From: Tubulanus polymorphus
Taxonomy: Eukaryota > Nemertea > Palaeonemertea > Tubulaniformes > Tubulanidae
Length of the DNA stretch: 64,000 bases
Assembly: GCF_964204645.1 (NCBI RefSeq)
Contig: NC_134029.1
Location: 19,052,450-19,116,449 of the forward strand
Direction of reading: 5' to 3'
Each line of letters begins with the position of its first letter. The stretch's first letter is position 1. Positions 46,884 to 59,167 of the stretch are shown in pieces. Both the position numbers and the translations under genes were made by a program. The notes beneath the pieces were generated by a model. The model saw nothing but the letters and a program-made list of their open reading frames with translations. It did not search any database and was not told the origin of the DNA.

Positions 46884-49800
46884 ATATTAATCGATGTTTT
46901 GGACCGATTCCGACGGATGCCGGTAAAATCGACGCTGATAATTCGTCGATTCGCGAGACGTGACGATAAGCACCGCGAATTTCCATTGCAAATGAACGTA
47001 CGTAGTTTATTTATCAATCGCGCGGAACGTTTTAATGGGGTTTTTTTTTCGGAGGCGGAACATGATTCGATAACATATCGGTCGCCGCTGTCGATGAAGT
47101 GTCGTTCGTGTCTTATGTCGTCAACTTCTCATCGTTTATAGATTTATGCGCGAGTACATCGTGCTGGTTTTATGCGATGATGGTGGCTCGGTCAGTTTGA
47201 ACGATGCCTTAGATGGATTAAAGTTTGGTTTCTAAACGTTCGCGGCGTTTGCCTCGCGTGGATTAAAGTTTGGTTTCTATTAATATTCGATGCGTTTGTG
47301 GATATTGAATATTTCTATCGGATGATTCGATGTTAGGCTCTCGATTTTATCGTCGACGAATTCGGGAAGTTTAATTGCGCGCGATGGATTCAAATGGTGG
47401 TATACATCGGTGAGATATTTCGTCCATCGAGATTTTTTCGTTCGATCGAATTTTTGGAAAAATGAATAAAAAACTGACTCGATTAGTTGGATAATTCTCG
47501 AAGTCTCGTGGTAAAAAGTTGCACGCTGTATTGATTGTATGATAGTAAGATATTTGCAGTGAATCGTAAACAGAGACTGGAGAATCATTCGGGAAACTAT
47601 GATGATTGTTCTTTAGACAAGTAGTTTTTGAGTAGTTAAATCGTAGTGTATTTCAATACATGATTGGGTCATTCGAATGTGGTCGTTGAAACTGAAAATG
47701 CTCTGGTTGGAATTTGTAGTTTTTGGAATATCGAAGAGAAAGTCATCGTACGAGACTGGGGTACTATAAGCGCAGGCCATCGTGATTGAAACTGCATATG
47801 CGTAATTGCAGCCTAAAGAAAATCAGGATTATCGAGCGCGTGCTTTAAAATGACGCGCTAAACTGAGCTGAAAGATATTTTTCAAATTTTCCCTGGAGTG
47901 CAGCGATCGTTTCAACGCGTACGTACGTCAACCCGACGAACGAACGGCGAAGGCGTATATTTTCATGGGAATCGTCGGCTGCTTTCGTGATCAATGAAAC
48001 TGTGATTGATTCAACGGTGTAGAACGTTAACACGTTCACCGTCGACGTTCAACGAGCGTTCAAACCTCTCTCACGTCGCGCGCGCCCCTAGATAGAAGTA
48101 GATACCACGACGACGAGGACGAGCGTTTTTAAATTGAAAAATGTAGGAAGAAAAAATCCATTCCGCCCTCGAGATGAGAAACGATATTCATTAGTCGCGC
48201 GACGCGCGCGCGGAATATATCATCAAAGCTGAATTGATTTCACCTGGTGATAAATGACTAGGGAATAATTAGTACGGGTGGTACTAATTTCATATCCGGT
48301 TTCACGAGAAAAAGGTTAAACCCGAATTCGATTTTCCGTTAAGTTGCTTTCGGAATTCGGAGTTGTGCAGAATTGAAATCATTTAAACACTTGAAACCTA
48401 TAGCTGGTTTCACTAGAAATTAAGCCGTTGTGCTGAATTTGATATCGACACCTCGGTCGATGTTAACATCGATACATTCATTTTCTCCATCATTCAAGCG
48501 ATATCTTTCATGATCATTTACATAATTAGTGGAGAAGGATGCCATGTTTTTCGATGGATGAAACTTGACAATTTCAAGCTTAGAAACGTTTTTCGATTTC
48601 ATGAGAAGTTATCCATTTCGGATTCATATCAGTTGATACTAGCTTCTGATCTCCTTTTTGAGTGCAGAGTGAAATGATTAAATCGGAAACCTATGGATCA
48701 GTGGATCAGTGGACCGGTGGTTCGGCAGTTGCCGCTGCCATGGATTTTCTCAATTCATTCCAACATTGGCTGAACAAAATTTCATTCACCTGCGTGATGT
48801 TGTGACTTTAACCTCGCTAGGGATCATAAGAAAATCAATTAATTCATTAGTCGCGCACGACGACTGTCTCCAGAAGTTTCAACGCCGATGCGTGCAAGCG
48901 AGCGAGCGCACGCGTCTGCCCGAAGATTTGAGCATCTGTCTCTGAATGCCGTCTGCTAGATCCGACACAACATTGCGTTACCTCGCATAAAATACTGAGT
49001 TCGCCTTATTGTCGTACGACCGAGGACGTTTTTTGTATTTTCGGGGGTACACGCGTGATAGATCGGCAGGAATCGGAGTAGAAGTTTACCCTATCGTCAG
49101 ACTGTAAACTGTGATTATGCATCTAGAACTACACTCTATTCGATAACGCGCGAGGAAATGTGATTATACGTACATGGAATCAACTTATGGGGAACAGGGC
49201 CATTAAAATCTGCTGCAGCAGGTGAATATAGATTTTCATACACAGATATTTGTGTAGTCGTCAATGTTTAGTGTTAAGATGTAACATGGGGTTATCGTTC
49301 TGTCTCCATTAGTTCAGCAGTTGTGGGGTCTGCTTGCCAAGGACGGATCTAGGAAGGGGGCTGCACCTCGATATTGGATAAATTTGACGTTGTGAGGGCT
49401 GCAAGCGAGACAGGGGTGGGGTTCTGGTGGCCCTCCCGCAGAGAATTTAGGAAAAAAAATCTCCAGGCTCTTTAGAGGGCACATTCAAATTTTCTGGGGG
49501 GTGAGATTCGAGATACACCCTTCCTTGCCTATGATTTAGAAATCGATTCGACTTCAGTTTCTTTCTAGATCATGAGAGTCGAAAGAATTGATTTTGCAAA
49601 ATTTGTCTTCAGTTTATCACATGCCCGTCTGCACCCGAATTTTGTGTGTTCGAATTTTGAAAAGAAAAAAATTGAATCTATGTCATTTAGAATTACCGTA
49701 TGACAGCTTGATACGTTTTGTCTAATCTATAAATTTCACCATGGATAATGATACGTGGTTGCTTTCCCGTGTGGGGGGAAATTGTCTTGTGTAATCTACA

Positions 49801-50124
49801 TTATGAATCAGACATGGAATAACTTTCATGTTTTTGGAAGGAATCCATATTCCTTAACTGTAAACAAGGCGTATGTTCTCGTCTTGGACGGTATGATAAA
49901 CTATGGTGTCCTTAATACAGAACAGTCTGAGATATTCTCAATTAGCAGTAAGAAATATGCCCGATCATAGACTGACAATCAAGCCAGGCTGGTATTCTCG
50001 GCATTCAATTTCTGCATTTGTGTCTCATTATTATTGGCTGGTTTTTGTCTTGCATTAGCCTTCAGATATAGAAGTCTTCATATTTTTAGTTTTTAGTTGA
50101 GAGAGTGTGAAAGTTAGAAAATTC

Positions 50125-50125
<1 letters not shown>

Positions 50126-50170
<45 letters not shown>

Positions 50171-50187
50171 GTATAATAATGATGATC

Positions 50188-50241
<54 letters not shown>

Positions 50242-50242
50242 T
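50126..50242 (+). repeat. (ATA)n microsatellite
   Basis: Nearly continuous ATA units with a short interruption (GTATAATGATGATC) in the middle; abuts the repeat at 50241-50745. Confidence 0.97.
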
Positions 50243-50745
50243 ATAGCTGCAAAGCAGCGATAACGGGTTTTCTGGATGCATGTGATCGAAAGGAAAAATT
50301 AATTACCGGGTATTCGATGGAAAAAATAAAATGAGATGATTTGGATATTATCGGAGCAATCCTCTTTTTGGTTGAATGGTCGAACCCCAGTATAGTCCCC
50401 CGTGATTTGGAACTTCTCGGAGCCCTCCTTTATTTACTTACTAAATGACGTCACAAACTGTTATTTCACTGGTGCTTGTTGTCTAACAATTCAATTCAAT
50501 TCTTCATTTACCGTGACCTAATAAGTAATTTTAAGTTTCAAATAGGATGGAAAGTACATTCAGACAATCTGTTGGTTCAGAGAGACCGTTATTACAGTAT
50601 CAATTTATACATTTCGTTTCGAAGCTGTCAGTTGCCGAATCTGAATGAAGATGAATTTTATTTGACGAAATCGGCGGAAAATATATAATAATAATAATCA
50701 ACAGAATTTCAAGAGGGTTTTCGACGAAAGTCAGAAAACCCTAAT
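50241..50745 (-). mobile_element. ~506-bp interspersed repeat, copy 2
   Basis: Same element in reverse, between a long (ATA)n microsatellite on one side and single-copy sequence on the other. The blocks ACAACAAGCACC, TGACGTCATTTAG and GGAAAGTACATTCAGACAA are shared. Confidence 0.8.
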
Positions 50746-52815
50746 AATTTCTACACACGAGGATAAGAATAGGGCTTTCTGTGAAGTAGCAGAAAGGCCT
50801 GATTTTGATAACTTAAGACTGTTGTTTCAGAATATAGGTAAAAAAAATCCTCCTAGGTAAAGATCCCCCAAATTCAGTTTTCTATCAAACTAGAATAGGG
50901 CCTGTATAATACGTTTTTACAACAATATTTAGGAATATGTATGAACATAGACATGTTTGTTTCGTTTAAAATATAATTCTTCATAGAAATTGATTTTCAA
51001 ACCGATGATAATGTCATTTTTGATGCATGTAGCTTGCCTAAAAGTCACAGAATAATGTCATATCTATACACGAAGCTTGTTAAAAGTCGCAGATTATCCA
51101 AGGTTAACTTCGTGACTCGGAGAATTTAAAATTTTTGGAATCATGGTTCTATATATCAAGGATATTGAAATATTTTGTTGAAATTTGTTGTGAATTCCAA
51201 TTTGGGGAGATTTATACCAGAGGGAATTTAATTATTACCTGCATTTTTGTTTTTTGTTTCCCCATTTGACCGAATGTTACCGGAAGTGGTTTAATATCAT
51301 ATAAATTAATTAATTTGCCCTTTACGGCTTTACATGCTCCGCTTTTAAGCTGATCTTCCTCCGATAAAAAATGAACGTATTTCATTCAATTATTTAACGA
51401 GAGATACGACGAAACGCTCTCGGAAATCATTGTATCGAATTTCGAGCATTTTTAGCCGCTCCACCCCTGTAAACGTCGTCGTTATCCGTATCGAATATTC
51501 TATATTTTAGCACCGTGTAAAACCTTTATTGGGTGCGGATGAATTAGCTTGATTGAACTTTTTATTGAACCGACCTTGTATTCTTTAATTAGGATGCTTT
51601 CATATCGGCGTGTAGGAGTTTACCTCGTTCCCTCCCGGCTATGCAACGCTTATTTATCATCATCATCTCATCATCAGAATGAACTAACTCATTTTTTCCG
51701 AAGCGTAGGAGGAATGGCCGAGGGCTTCGCGGGCGATGTACTATATGCAAAAAAATTTGAAGCTTCCAGCGTCGGGTCCAAGCTATATTAGCCGGTATAA
51801 GCTAATCTGACAGGTCGTGCAGAATGCCTTTAGATACAAGGAAAATGAGTCATTTTTCAAACTTTTCTTGGAGGAGGACCCCCCCAAACCCCCTTTAATG
51901 AGCTTCATCACTGGCAGATAATTGAGCAGTAATTTTTAGGAATAAAGTCAAATTTACTGGCGCATCCGCCCCTTGCCATCCTTGAATTTATTTAGAATAA
52001 AAAAGATTGCCTTATTGTATTGGCTTCATGGAGCCGGTCCGAAAAATTTCACTCAATTAATCTGGTTAATCAAATAGCGGTGGGAGGAGCCCCGTGAGAA
52101 AAATAGGGTCATCGAATAACGATTAATCACTCACTTTGTAATTGGTGTGCGTTCATTGTATGACGAAGTAAGGTTGTAAAACTTTGCTGATTTCATGCTC
52201 GGATTTAGGTATGTTTGAGCTGTGCTTATAATCATTTGGCTTCTAATGATATGTTTTGTGAAATAGATGCTTAGTTTCAGCATGGACTCTAACACGTTTT
52301 ACAGTCCATAGTTTCAGTTGGGTCAATGCTAGTGCTTTTGGTTTCCCAAATTGTATATTTATTTCATAAGCTTTACCAGTGTAATCTACTTCATCTCTGT
52401 TGCCGTGCGTATTAAGCTAAGGTTCTGGCCCCGAACCTCGCAAAAATGCTTAAAAAGTGCCCACTTTTACGATCAAAAAGTGCTCTTTATCAGTGAATTT
52501 AGATATCCTTTCTTCCTTTTCTAGACTATTTTTAAGAATGGTCCACTATGTCATTGCTGAATCTGAGTTACTATTACGTAACGTTGCTATTTTAAATGAT
52601 TTTCCAAGTGGATTGTGCTGATATTTTCAAGGCTACACGTGAGATGATGGATGGATGGTCTTTCGGTTCAGTTGAGGCGTATTTGCTGATATATTTTTTT
52701 CAAGGTTACATTAGGAAAGGTCTTTGCCGGTGGTAGTACTTCAAAGAGTAAACACGGTGAATCGTCGGAGGTCTTTCGATCCCGTTTGTGATTTCTGGGT
52801 CGTGGTAAATTTTCT

Positions 52816-52950
52816 TCGAGCAAATATGAAGTGATGGTTGTTGATCGATCGTGGACAGTTGAGCGTAGCCGAGATCGCGTAAGCGTTTTGGCCGTTTGAC
52901 ACCAATGTGAGCAGTTAACCCGGGCCTTAAGCCTGTGACTAGGCGAATTT
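52816..52950 (+). repeat. Diverged repeat, copy 1 of 2
   Basis: AAATATGAAGTGATGGTTGT through TTGAGCGTAGCCG to AAGCCTGTGAC recurs at 54549-54690. Looks like the end of a 'gatcacacg'-type element. Confidence 0.6.
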
Positions 52951-53877
52951 TTTATTTTCTTCCGAGTAAAGATGCGTAGAAATCTTCGAGAGTCCGAGGA
53001 ACGCTCATCTTCCGTCATGTGCAGTGTGTTCGGTGCGATTTTCAGTCATATCAATTTGCGGGTTCTACATTATCATAGGTAGACATTTCAACTTAGTTAT
53101 TACATTTATTCATGCAATCTTCACCTGCCCGCTATGAATCACGCCGCCGTCTTCTGAGATGATTATCTTCTTTTTTTTCGTAAACAACGTGAACGCCATT
53201 TTTTAGTTCATCAGTTATTCACAGGAGTGTGTAAATCTAGTAACAGGTTATATATAAGCCTTTTATTCTTTGTCACGAGTTACAAGTTTTCTAGAATGCA
53301 AACTGTAACATCCCGATTAGACATTTATACTGGAATTAAGCTAATGAAAAATCTATATCAATTATATCTATACTTCGATTTCAAAATCGAACCCCTGTTT
53401 CCGGCAGGTGTGATGGGTTCATAAGGGACGCCAAATCAAATCTAATTAACCAATCCAATGAATAATGGGACAACCGTTTCTATTTTGTGGTTGAAAAAAC
53501 AAGGTGTCAAAATCAGCCGGGTCCGATCATAATTACGAGTCTGCCCGTTGATCTTGTGCCCGGTGGCCTTAAGACCACATACAGACTGATGATTTCAACA
53601 TTAATCTTACGATCACGCGGCAATTTTTCATCGTTCGTCGCAAATGAAACTATTAATCTGTTGCCGATGAAGAAGTACTAAGCTGATTAGAAATTAATTT
53701 AAGCTCGATCAATCAATCATGTTTAATCGCCACCTATTCTTTGAAAACTGTAGGCCTATACCATCAGCTCGATGTTATATCCATTTCGTGTTCTTTTCCG
53801 AAAATAATCTATGTTCTCTTTTTTAAACAGCCATATCTCTATATTTACGAGTTTAACCATTCATGCAATTGCTCTAT

Positions 53878-53962
53878 TCATTTGATTGATTTGATTGGTT
53901 GATTGATTTTTGTTTGATTGGTTGATTTGATTGAATTGATTGATTGATTTGATTTGATTTCT
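53878..53962 (+). repeat. (TTGAT)n imperfect repeat
   Basis: Overlapping TTGATTGA/TTGATTTGATT units. Confidence 0.85.
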
Positions 53963-54094
53963 ACCGGTATATCATTTTTATATAGTCAAATATCATTAGC
54001 GGCAAATGATTTTTTCAATGGTTGGGCCCTAAAAGCATCATATAATCTCATCAATAACTAGTGTAACGATTAAGAAGTGACTGTGAAATTACCC

Positions 54095-54170
54095 ACACTC
54101 ACTCATTCAAACCCGGGTCTCGTACGTCGAAAGCAAGCGTGCTAACCAGTAGACCAACAGAACTAGTCCA
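54095..54170 (-). repeat. tRNA-related (Glu/Asp-like) SINE fragment
   Basis: On the minus strand TTGGTCTACTGGTTAGCACG matches the D-arm/A box and GAGACCCGGGTTTGAATG the T-arm of tRNA-Glu-like genes. The anticodon stem does not pair well, so it is not a functional tRNA. Confidence 0.5.
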
Positions 54171-54548
54171 CTTGGCCAGTGGTTATACAGTCTGTCGTAT
54201 AGGACGATGCGTAACACAAGATAACTCGATCATTTCGAGGATAAACCTTTTTTCTGAAGTTCGTACCTAGAAATGAACTCGAATCGAGCCATAACCAGCG
54301 AAGTAAATGGTAATTGGCTACCAATGGCAAGTATCGAGAGATCAGCGCGATAATGACCGGTATCAAAGAAAGCGCTGGTCGATCGAGTGTGTCCGACCAC
54401 AAAGTAAGTGATTTCGAGTGCGTCTACGACTGTAATAAACGATAAGGGTAGCGGCGGAACTAAGTGGATCGTTGAATCGCGAGTTCATAGATCTGATCTG
54501 ACCTCAAAGGCTGTAATGGTCGACGTCCAGCTCGATTCGACTTCACAA

Positions 54549-54690
54549 TCGCAAATATGAAGTGATGGTTGTCGAAAGAACCCGGGAGACGTTGAGCGTA
54601 GCCGTGATCACTTAAGCATTTTTGGTCGTTTGCCACCGGTGCGAACAGTTAGCCCGCGCTTAAAGCCTGTGACAGACTGGGTGAATTTTC
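54549..54690 (+). repeat. Diverged repeat, copy 2 of 2
   Basis: Same order of blocks as 52816-52950 (AAATATGAAGTGATGGTTGT, TTGAGCGTAGCCG, AAAGCCTGTGACAG). Confidence 0.6.
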
Positions 54691-56317
54691 ATTGGCAAAT
54701 TATACTCTGAGATTGCATCTTGTACCCAGGGAAGCGATGTAAAATCAAATCGAGTCTGAATCAATTTGCGCGAATCAAAAGTGCCGGATATTATCGACAA
54801 ATTTTTTATTGGCAATTGCTTAATTCACCCGGAGTGTGTGCGTTACCTTCACCGGATAAATTCAGCGAAATAAAAAATGCATGCGTGAATTTACTCAGGG
54901 AATCAGTCTTCGCATCGAATTCACATAAATGTGTCAACTTTACGCTCCTGATTTCTATCATTGACGAATACCGGGTAATATGGCAAATAAGCCAGGTAAA
55001 TTCGGCCCTACCAAAAACACCAAGACCAGGCCCATCATTCCGAAGTTAGCGAGAATAAGATTATTGCATGCAGGGGCGGATCCAGCGTTTTGAAAAAAGA
55101 GGGTTGCAAATGAAAGCAATTGGATGGGGAAGCCGTTCCAGCGGGAGCACCGATTGCGCAAAAAGCTAGTTAGGGTGTCTGGAGATTTTGGAAAAATAGA
55201 TGCAACGAGGTGCATTCTGAGCGTACCGTCCAGCAAATTATTTTCTTTTTATATACATGTATGTAGTGGCTTGAAAAAATTCTTAGCTCGGTAGAAAATA
55301 GGATGGGGGCGCCCCTGGCATGTGAATTTGTCGATTGGCGGAAAGTGGCCACCCTGACGTATATTAATCGTACAGTCGCATGTATTAATGAATATATATG
55401 CATGTGTGTGTGTGCATTTCGCAGCTACATCATCTGATATTACGTTTATTACTAGTTATTTCATCCCCACTCGTCACTCGTTTATATAGATATAGATTAT
55501 TTCACACATCGACACCTCCAGTGATTATGTTCGTCATCCTAGAAACCTCTCTCTCTATCTCTTTATGTGTGATATATATAAACTGATATCTCAGGGCCGG
55601 ATCTAGGGGGATAGATTTCAGGGTCCGGACCGCTTTCATCCCATTGAGGTTGCATTTTTTGTCAAGACACTTATCCTCTCAGAAAATGTAGCTTTTCGGA
55701 TCGATTTCTTCAAGAATATCTAACACCGATGGTGGTACCTTCACCAAGAACCTTAGAGTCTGATGTAGGTGTATCATGGTTGGGTACACCGGGATCGTAA
55801 AGAGTGACGGAGATCACTGTGGAAACAACCACTTCCAGGACTGGGTGGAGCGTGGAGGTGGAACCCCGCTTGTGGCGTTTAACGTGACTGCTTTTCTCTT
55901 TTCCTACTTTAGAAATTTTCCTAGATCTACCTCTGTGTCTATACGACGAAAGCATCTACGAGGGTTCCCGGTTGTTCCGGCTATTATTCTGCTCTCATGT
56001 TTTTACGAAAGCCGTAATCGTCGGCCGTATAATGATGTGGCATCATAGTTTTCATAAGTGATTACCTTAAATTCACTTGTTTCGTTCGCTCTAAGGATAC
56101 TCTATCATACTCTCAGCTGCATGCTTAGTTCGTAATTTCTCTGTTTTTATTAGTTTAATGAGCACACAGTGCCACAAACTATCACGCTAGATGGCGGTGA
56201 CAACGCGGTCAAAACTAAGTTCATTTTCGATGAAGGTTCATCCAGATTTTTTGCCTCCTAATTCAAAAATTAGGCAACTCATGTCTATAGACATGATATA
56301 TAGATTGATGTTTAACC

Positions 56318-56512
56318 CTTTCAGTGCGTCTACACCACAGTGCGGTGTGTATGGATCGGTGATAGATTTTGCTAGTACACCGCACTGCGGTGTATTGATG
56401 TAATTAGTAATCAGTTTTTATCTCTATTGAAAGATTACAGCACCTGTAAAACATAGTGAAATACTAGTAACTAACGATACACCGCGCCGCGGTGTATACG
56501 CACTATAGTAGT
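56318..56512 (+). mobile_element. 'acaccgc' inverted-repeat element, copy 2
   Basis: Nearly co-linear with 18262-18460: CCTTTCAGTGCGTCTACACC, GCTAGTACACCGCACTG, ACTAACGATACACCGCGCCG. Confidence 0.75.
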
Positions 56513-57253
56513 ATTCCCGTGATTCAACACACTAGGGGTGGATTTTTTCAAAATTTTCAAACTATCTCATAAACCATATGTTAGGAATATTTGTTCATCA
56601 TTCATGAGATTGCGAAATTATAGATACGCCTAGATTTTGATTGATTCTGAGACGAAATCCGTGGACTTGTTGTTCGAATGCCTGCTAGTGACACTTAGTG
56701 GATCCTCGCTAGCCACAAGCTGAATCCTCTATTGCCACAGTCGAATGCACAGTCCTCACTGAACGTCCGAAAAATTGAGAGCAGATTGCCAGAGGATTTC
56801 GTTGATGGAAAAGCTAAGAAGTATTTTTACGGTATAGCTAAAAGAGCCTGAGTTTGTTGGAGAATTTTCTGGATTGAACCGTGATAGGCATCTACGTACA
56901 CGTCTCATCGACTTATCTCGCTAATGATCGCAAGTTCTCTAATGGCACGCGTTGACATTTTCAGTCGCAAATTTGTTCACTGTAAAATGTACACCTGATC
57001 ACGGGAACATCAGAGGACTCGTCGAGTCTCTTGTCTATCACGGAAAGCAAAGATAACACGTGGCCTTAATCATCGTGTTTAGTTCGTCGTTGTCACGGGC
57101 TATGTGTAGATGAACTGATATACTTAAATCCCGTTCTCGACATTTAACACTGAATGGGTAAAGTATGATGATTGTAAAATGAACTACATCCGACGGTAAA
57201 CTGTCATCAGAATTCCTGATTTCTAAAAGCGTAGCGTTCGATGAAGTAGCTGG

Positions 57254-57417
57254 AGTCAACTAGTTGCACGGAAGTTTTCGGCGTGAGAGGAACTGGCTGG
57301 ATACAATCATTCGCTTGAATGTGTCGATGTTAGCTAAAATACGACTGGTAAGCTACAATCCAGACACTCCAGTTCCAGCCAGTTGCCCATGTTCTACTTT
57401 TGAGCAACTGGAACAAA
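57254..57417 (+). repeat. Partial copy of the TTAA element, joined to another repeat
   Basis: GAGAGGAACTGGCTGGATAC and CCAGTTGCCCATGTTCTACT match the interior of 5432-5796. The inverted ends are missing. From 57418 it continues into sequence of the 'gatcacacg' family. Confidence 0.7.
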
Positions 57418-57897
57418 TCGTGGTCACATTGGCCCTATCGGGCTCGACCCACGCTAGAATTTGGTATGGGCCTGGTCTGATGCTTTTGTTCGGGCAGGGG
57501 TCAAACGAGCCTGGACCCATTTGGCCTAATCTGGCAACTTTTCCTGGTCCGTAAAGGCTTGTGATAGTTGAAATGTTTGTTGCCGCTGTGATAATGCAGT
57601 GCTGCCCTCTGTTGTGATGTCGACCAAGAGCATCGCGAATGAAGCAGAGTTCGTTCACATTGCCGGCGAATCAAGGCGAATCAAGATTGCGTCATTCCCG
57701 TGTGCCAGAGTTCAATAATATAACTGTGAAGGGTCACCTAGGAGTATGTACTCGGTAAGGGCACTGGTGACAGAACCGGAAGTACGAGTATACTCATAGC
57801 CGGCAGCGAACGTGTTAGGACTGCATCTTTGAGCATTTTGTCTTGCTTCTGTTGTGCCCGTTTTGGTTGCTGACAATTTTCGCAAAATGATGAGAAA

Positions 57898-58119
57898 TAT
57901 TCAACTATGTCTGAGTCTATAGATATCAACTATTATCAGTCCACAGGATTTTCATATTCTCCTTTGTTGACTATTTCCCCGATAGTGCCCCCAGGAGAAT
58001 ATCCCTCTTACTTTGTATTATATCAACTGTATCAACTATATTCAACTATGTCTGAGTCTAAAGATATCAACTATATCAGTCAGCAGGACTTTCATATTCT
58101 CCTTTGTTGACTATTTCCC
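57898..58119 (+). repeat. Direct duplication of about 79 bp
   Basis: TATTCAACTATGTCTGAGTC through CATATTCTCCTTTGTTGACT occurs at 57898-57976 and again at 58041-58119, separated by about 64 bp. CCCAGGAGAATATCCCT in the spacer recurs near 58604. Confidence 0.85.
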
Positions 58120-58909
58120 AGTGAATGGCTGAAATACGTTTTTGAAAGAACGCCCTACGAGAAAGCTTTTCCATATCGAGCAGCACCATTTCATCGACTT
58201 CTCATTTCTCGTCGCTTTCGTCGCGTTTTTGCGTTCAGTCGACTTCAAACAGATAATCCGCGAACGAGCGAACTAGACGTAAAATTCTCTCTTCGTGAAA
58301 ATGTTGTCGTCACTGTCGTTTGAAAAACGTCTGTCATTCAGAACGCGAGGTGAATCAATTGAAATCAACCGGTTTTTACGGAGCTGCTCGTGACAGGTCG
58401 ATGTCTTAATTTTTCCGCGCGCGCGCTTAATCGGATGGATTACGTTAATGCGCGCCCCGCGCATACGTTTCATCGTCGTGGCGGCCAACTCTGCTCGTTC
58501 GCTTGGCTGAAGCAGCGGTCGTATTCTCAAAAGACCTCGCGTCGGGATTAGCCGAGAATCAGGCTTTCAACGCGCGCTCGCGTAATACTGTTGTTGACAA
58601 TACCCCCAGGAGAATATCCCTATTACCGCCGGTTCTTTGTACTTCGTATTTTTCAGCCGTTTGGACGGCTTACTGGCATTTTGTAATGACAGGACGTCGG
58701 CGGCGGTGTGGCTGTTTTAATCTTTTGTTTGTCGGAGATATCTGGCGATACGCGCGGAAAGAGCTCCGGTGACTCTTTTGTGAGTTAAAAGCAGCCGATA
58801 TGTCAACGTTATACGGTAAACCCGGCGTTACGTTTTTTTGCCAATGATCGTAATGGTTGCCTGTCAAACCGCAGCGATGAAAAACCTTACACGATCCCAT
58901 CGATGACAG

Positions 58910-59167
58910 GGAGGCCACTGACCTGGAAAACTCAGAGAATCAGACAAAAAATCAGCGAAAACTGGAGGCATTTGACAAATTTGACCAATAGCATCGAAAA
59001 ACTCAGAGAATTGACCACCTGTTTCTTGATGAGTACATGATCCAATGGAAAATGAATGAATCGTTACAATTTTAAATCTAGAAATTTCTCTGATTCACGC
59101 AGGGAATTTTGTGTCATCACATGGAAAATTTAGGGACTTTATCAAATGGGTGGAAAGTGGTCACCTG
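58910..59167. repeat. 'aaaactcagagaat' repeat
   Basis: CTGGAAAACTCAGAGAATC at the left, GGAAAGTGGTCACCTGTG at the right; same family as 35475-35722 in the opposite sense. Confidence 0.5.

Noticed and set aside
50055-50334. Poly-isoleucine frames
   Set aside because: Translation of the (ATA)n microsatellite.
54095-54170. A functional tRNA gene
   Set aside because: A and B box regions are present but the anticodon and acceptor stems do not pair; it fits a SINE fragment.
55710-55955. Minus-strand 81-codon frame, Arg/Ser-rich then hydrophobic
   Set aside because: No family recognised, stops immediately upstream and no convincing splice sites; kept out as unsupported.
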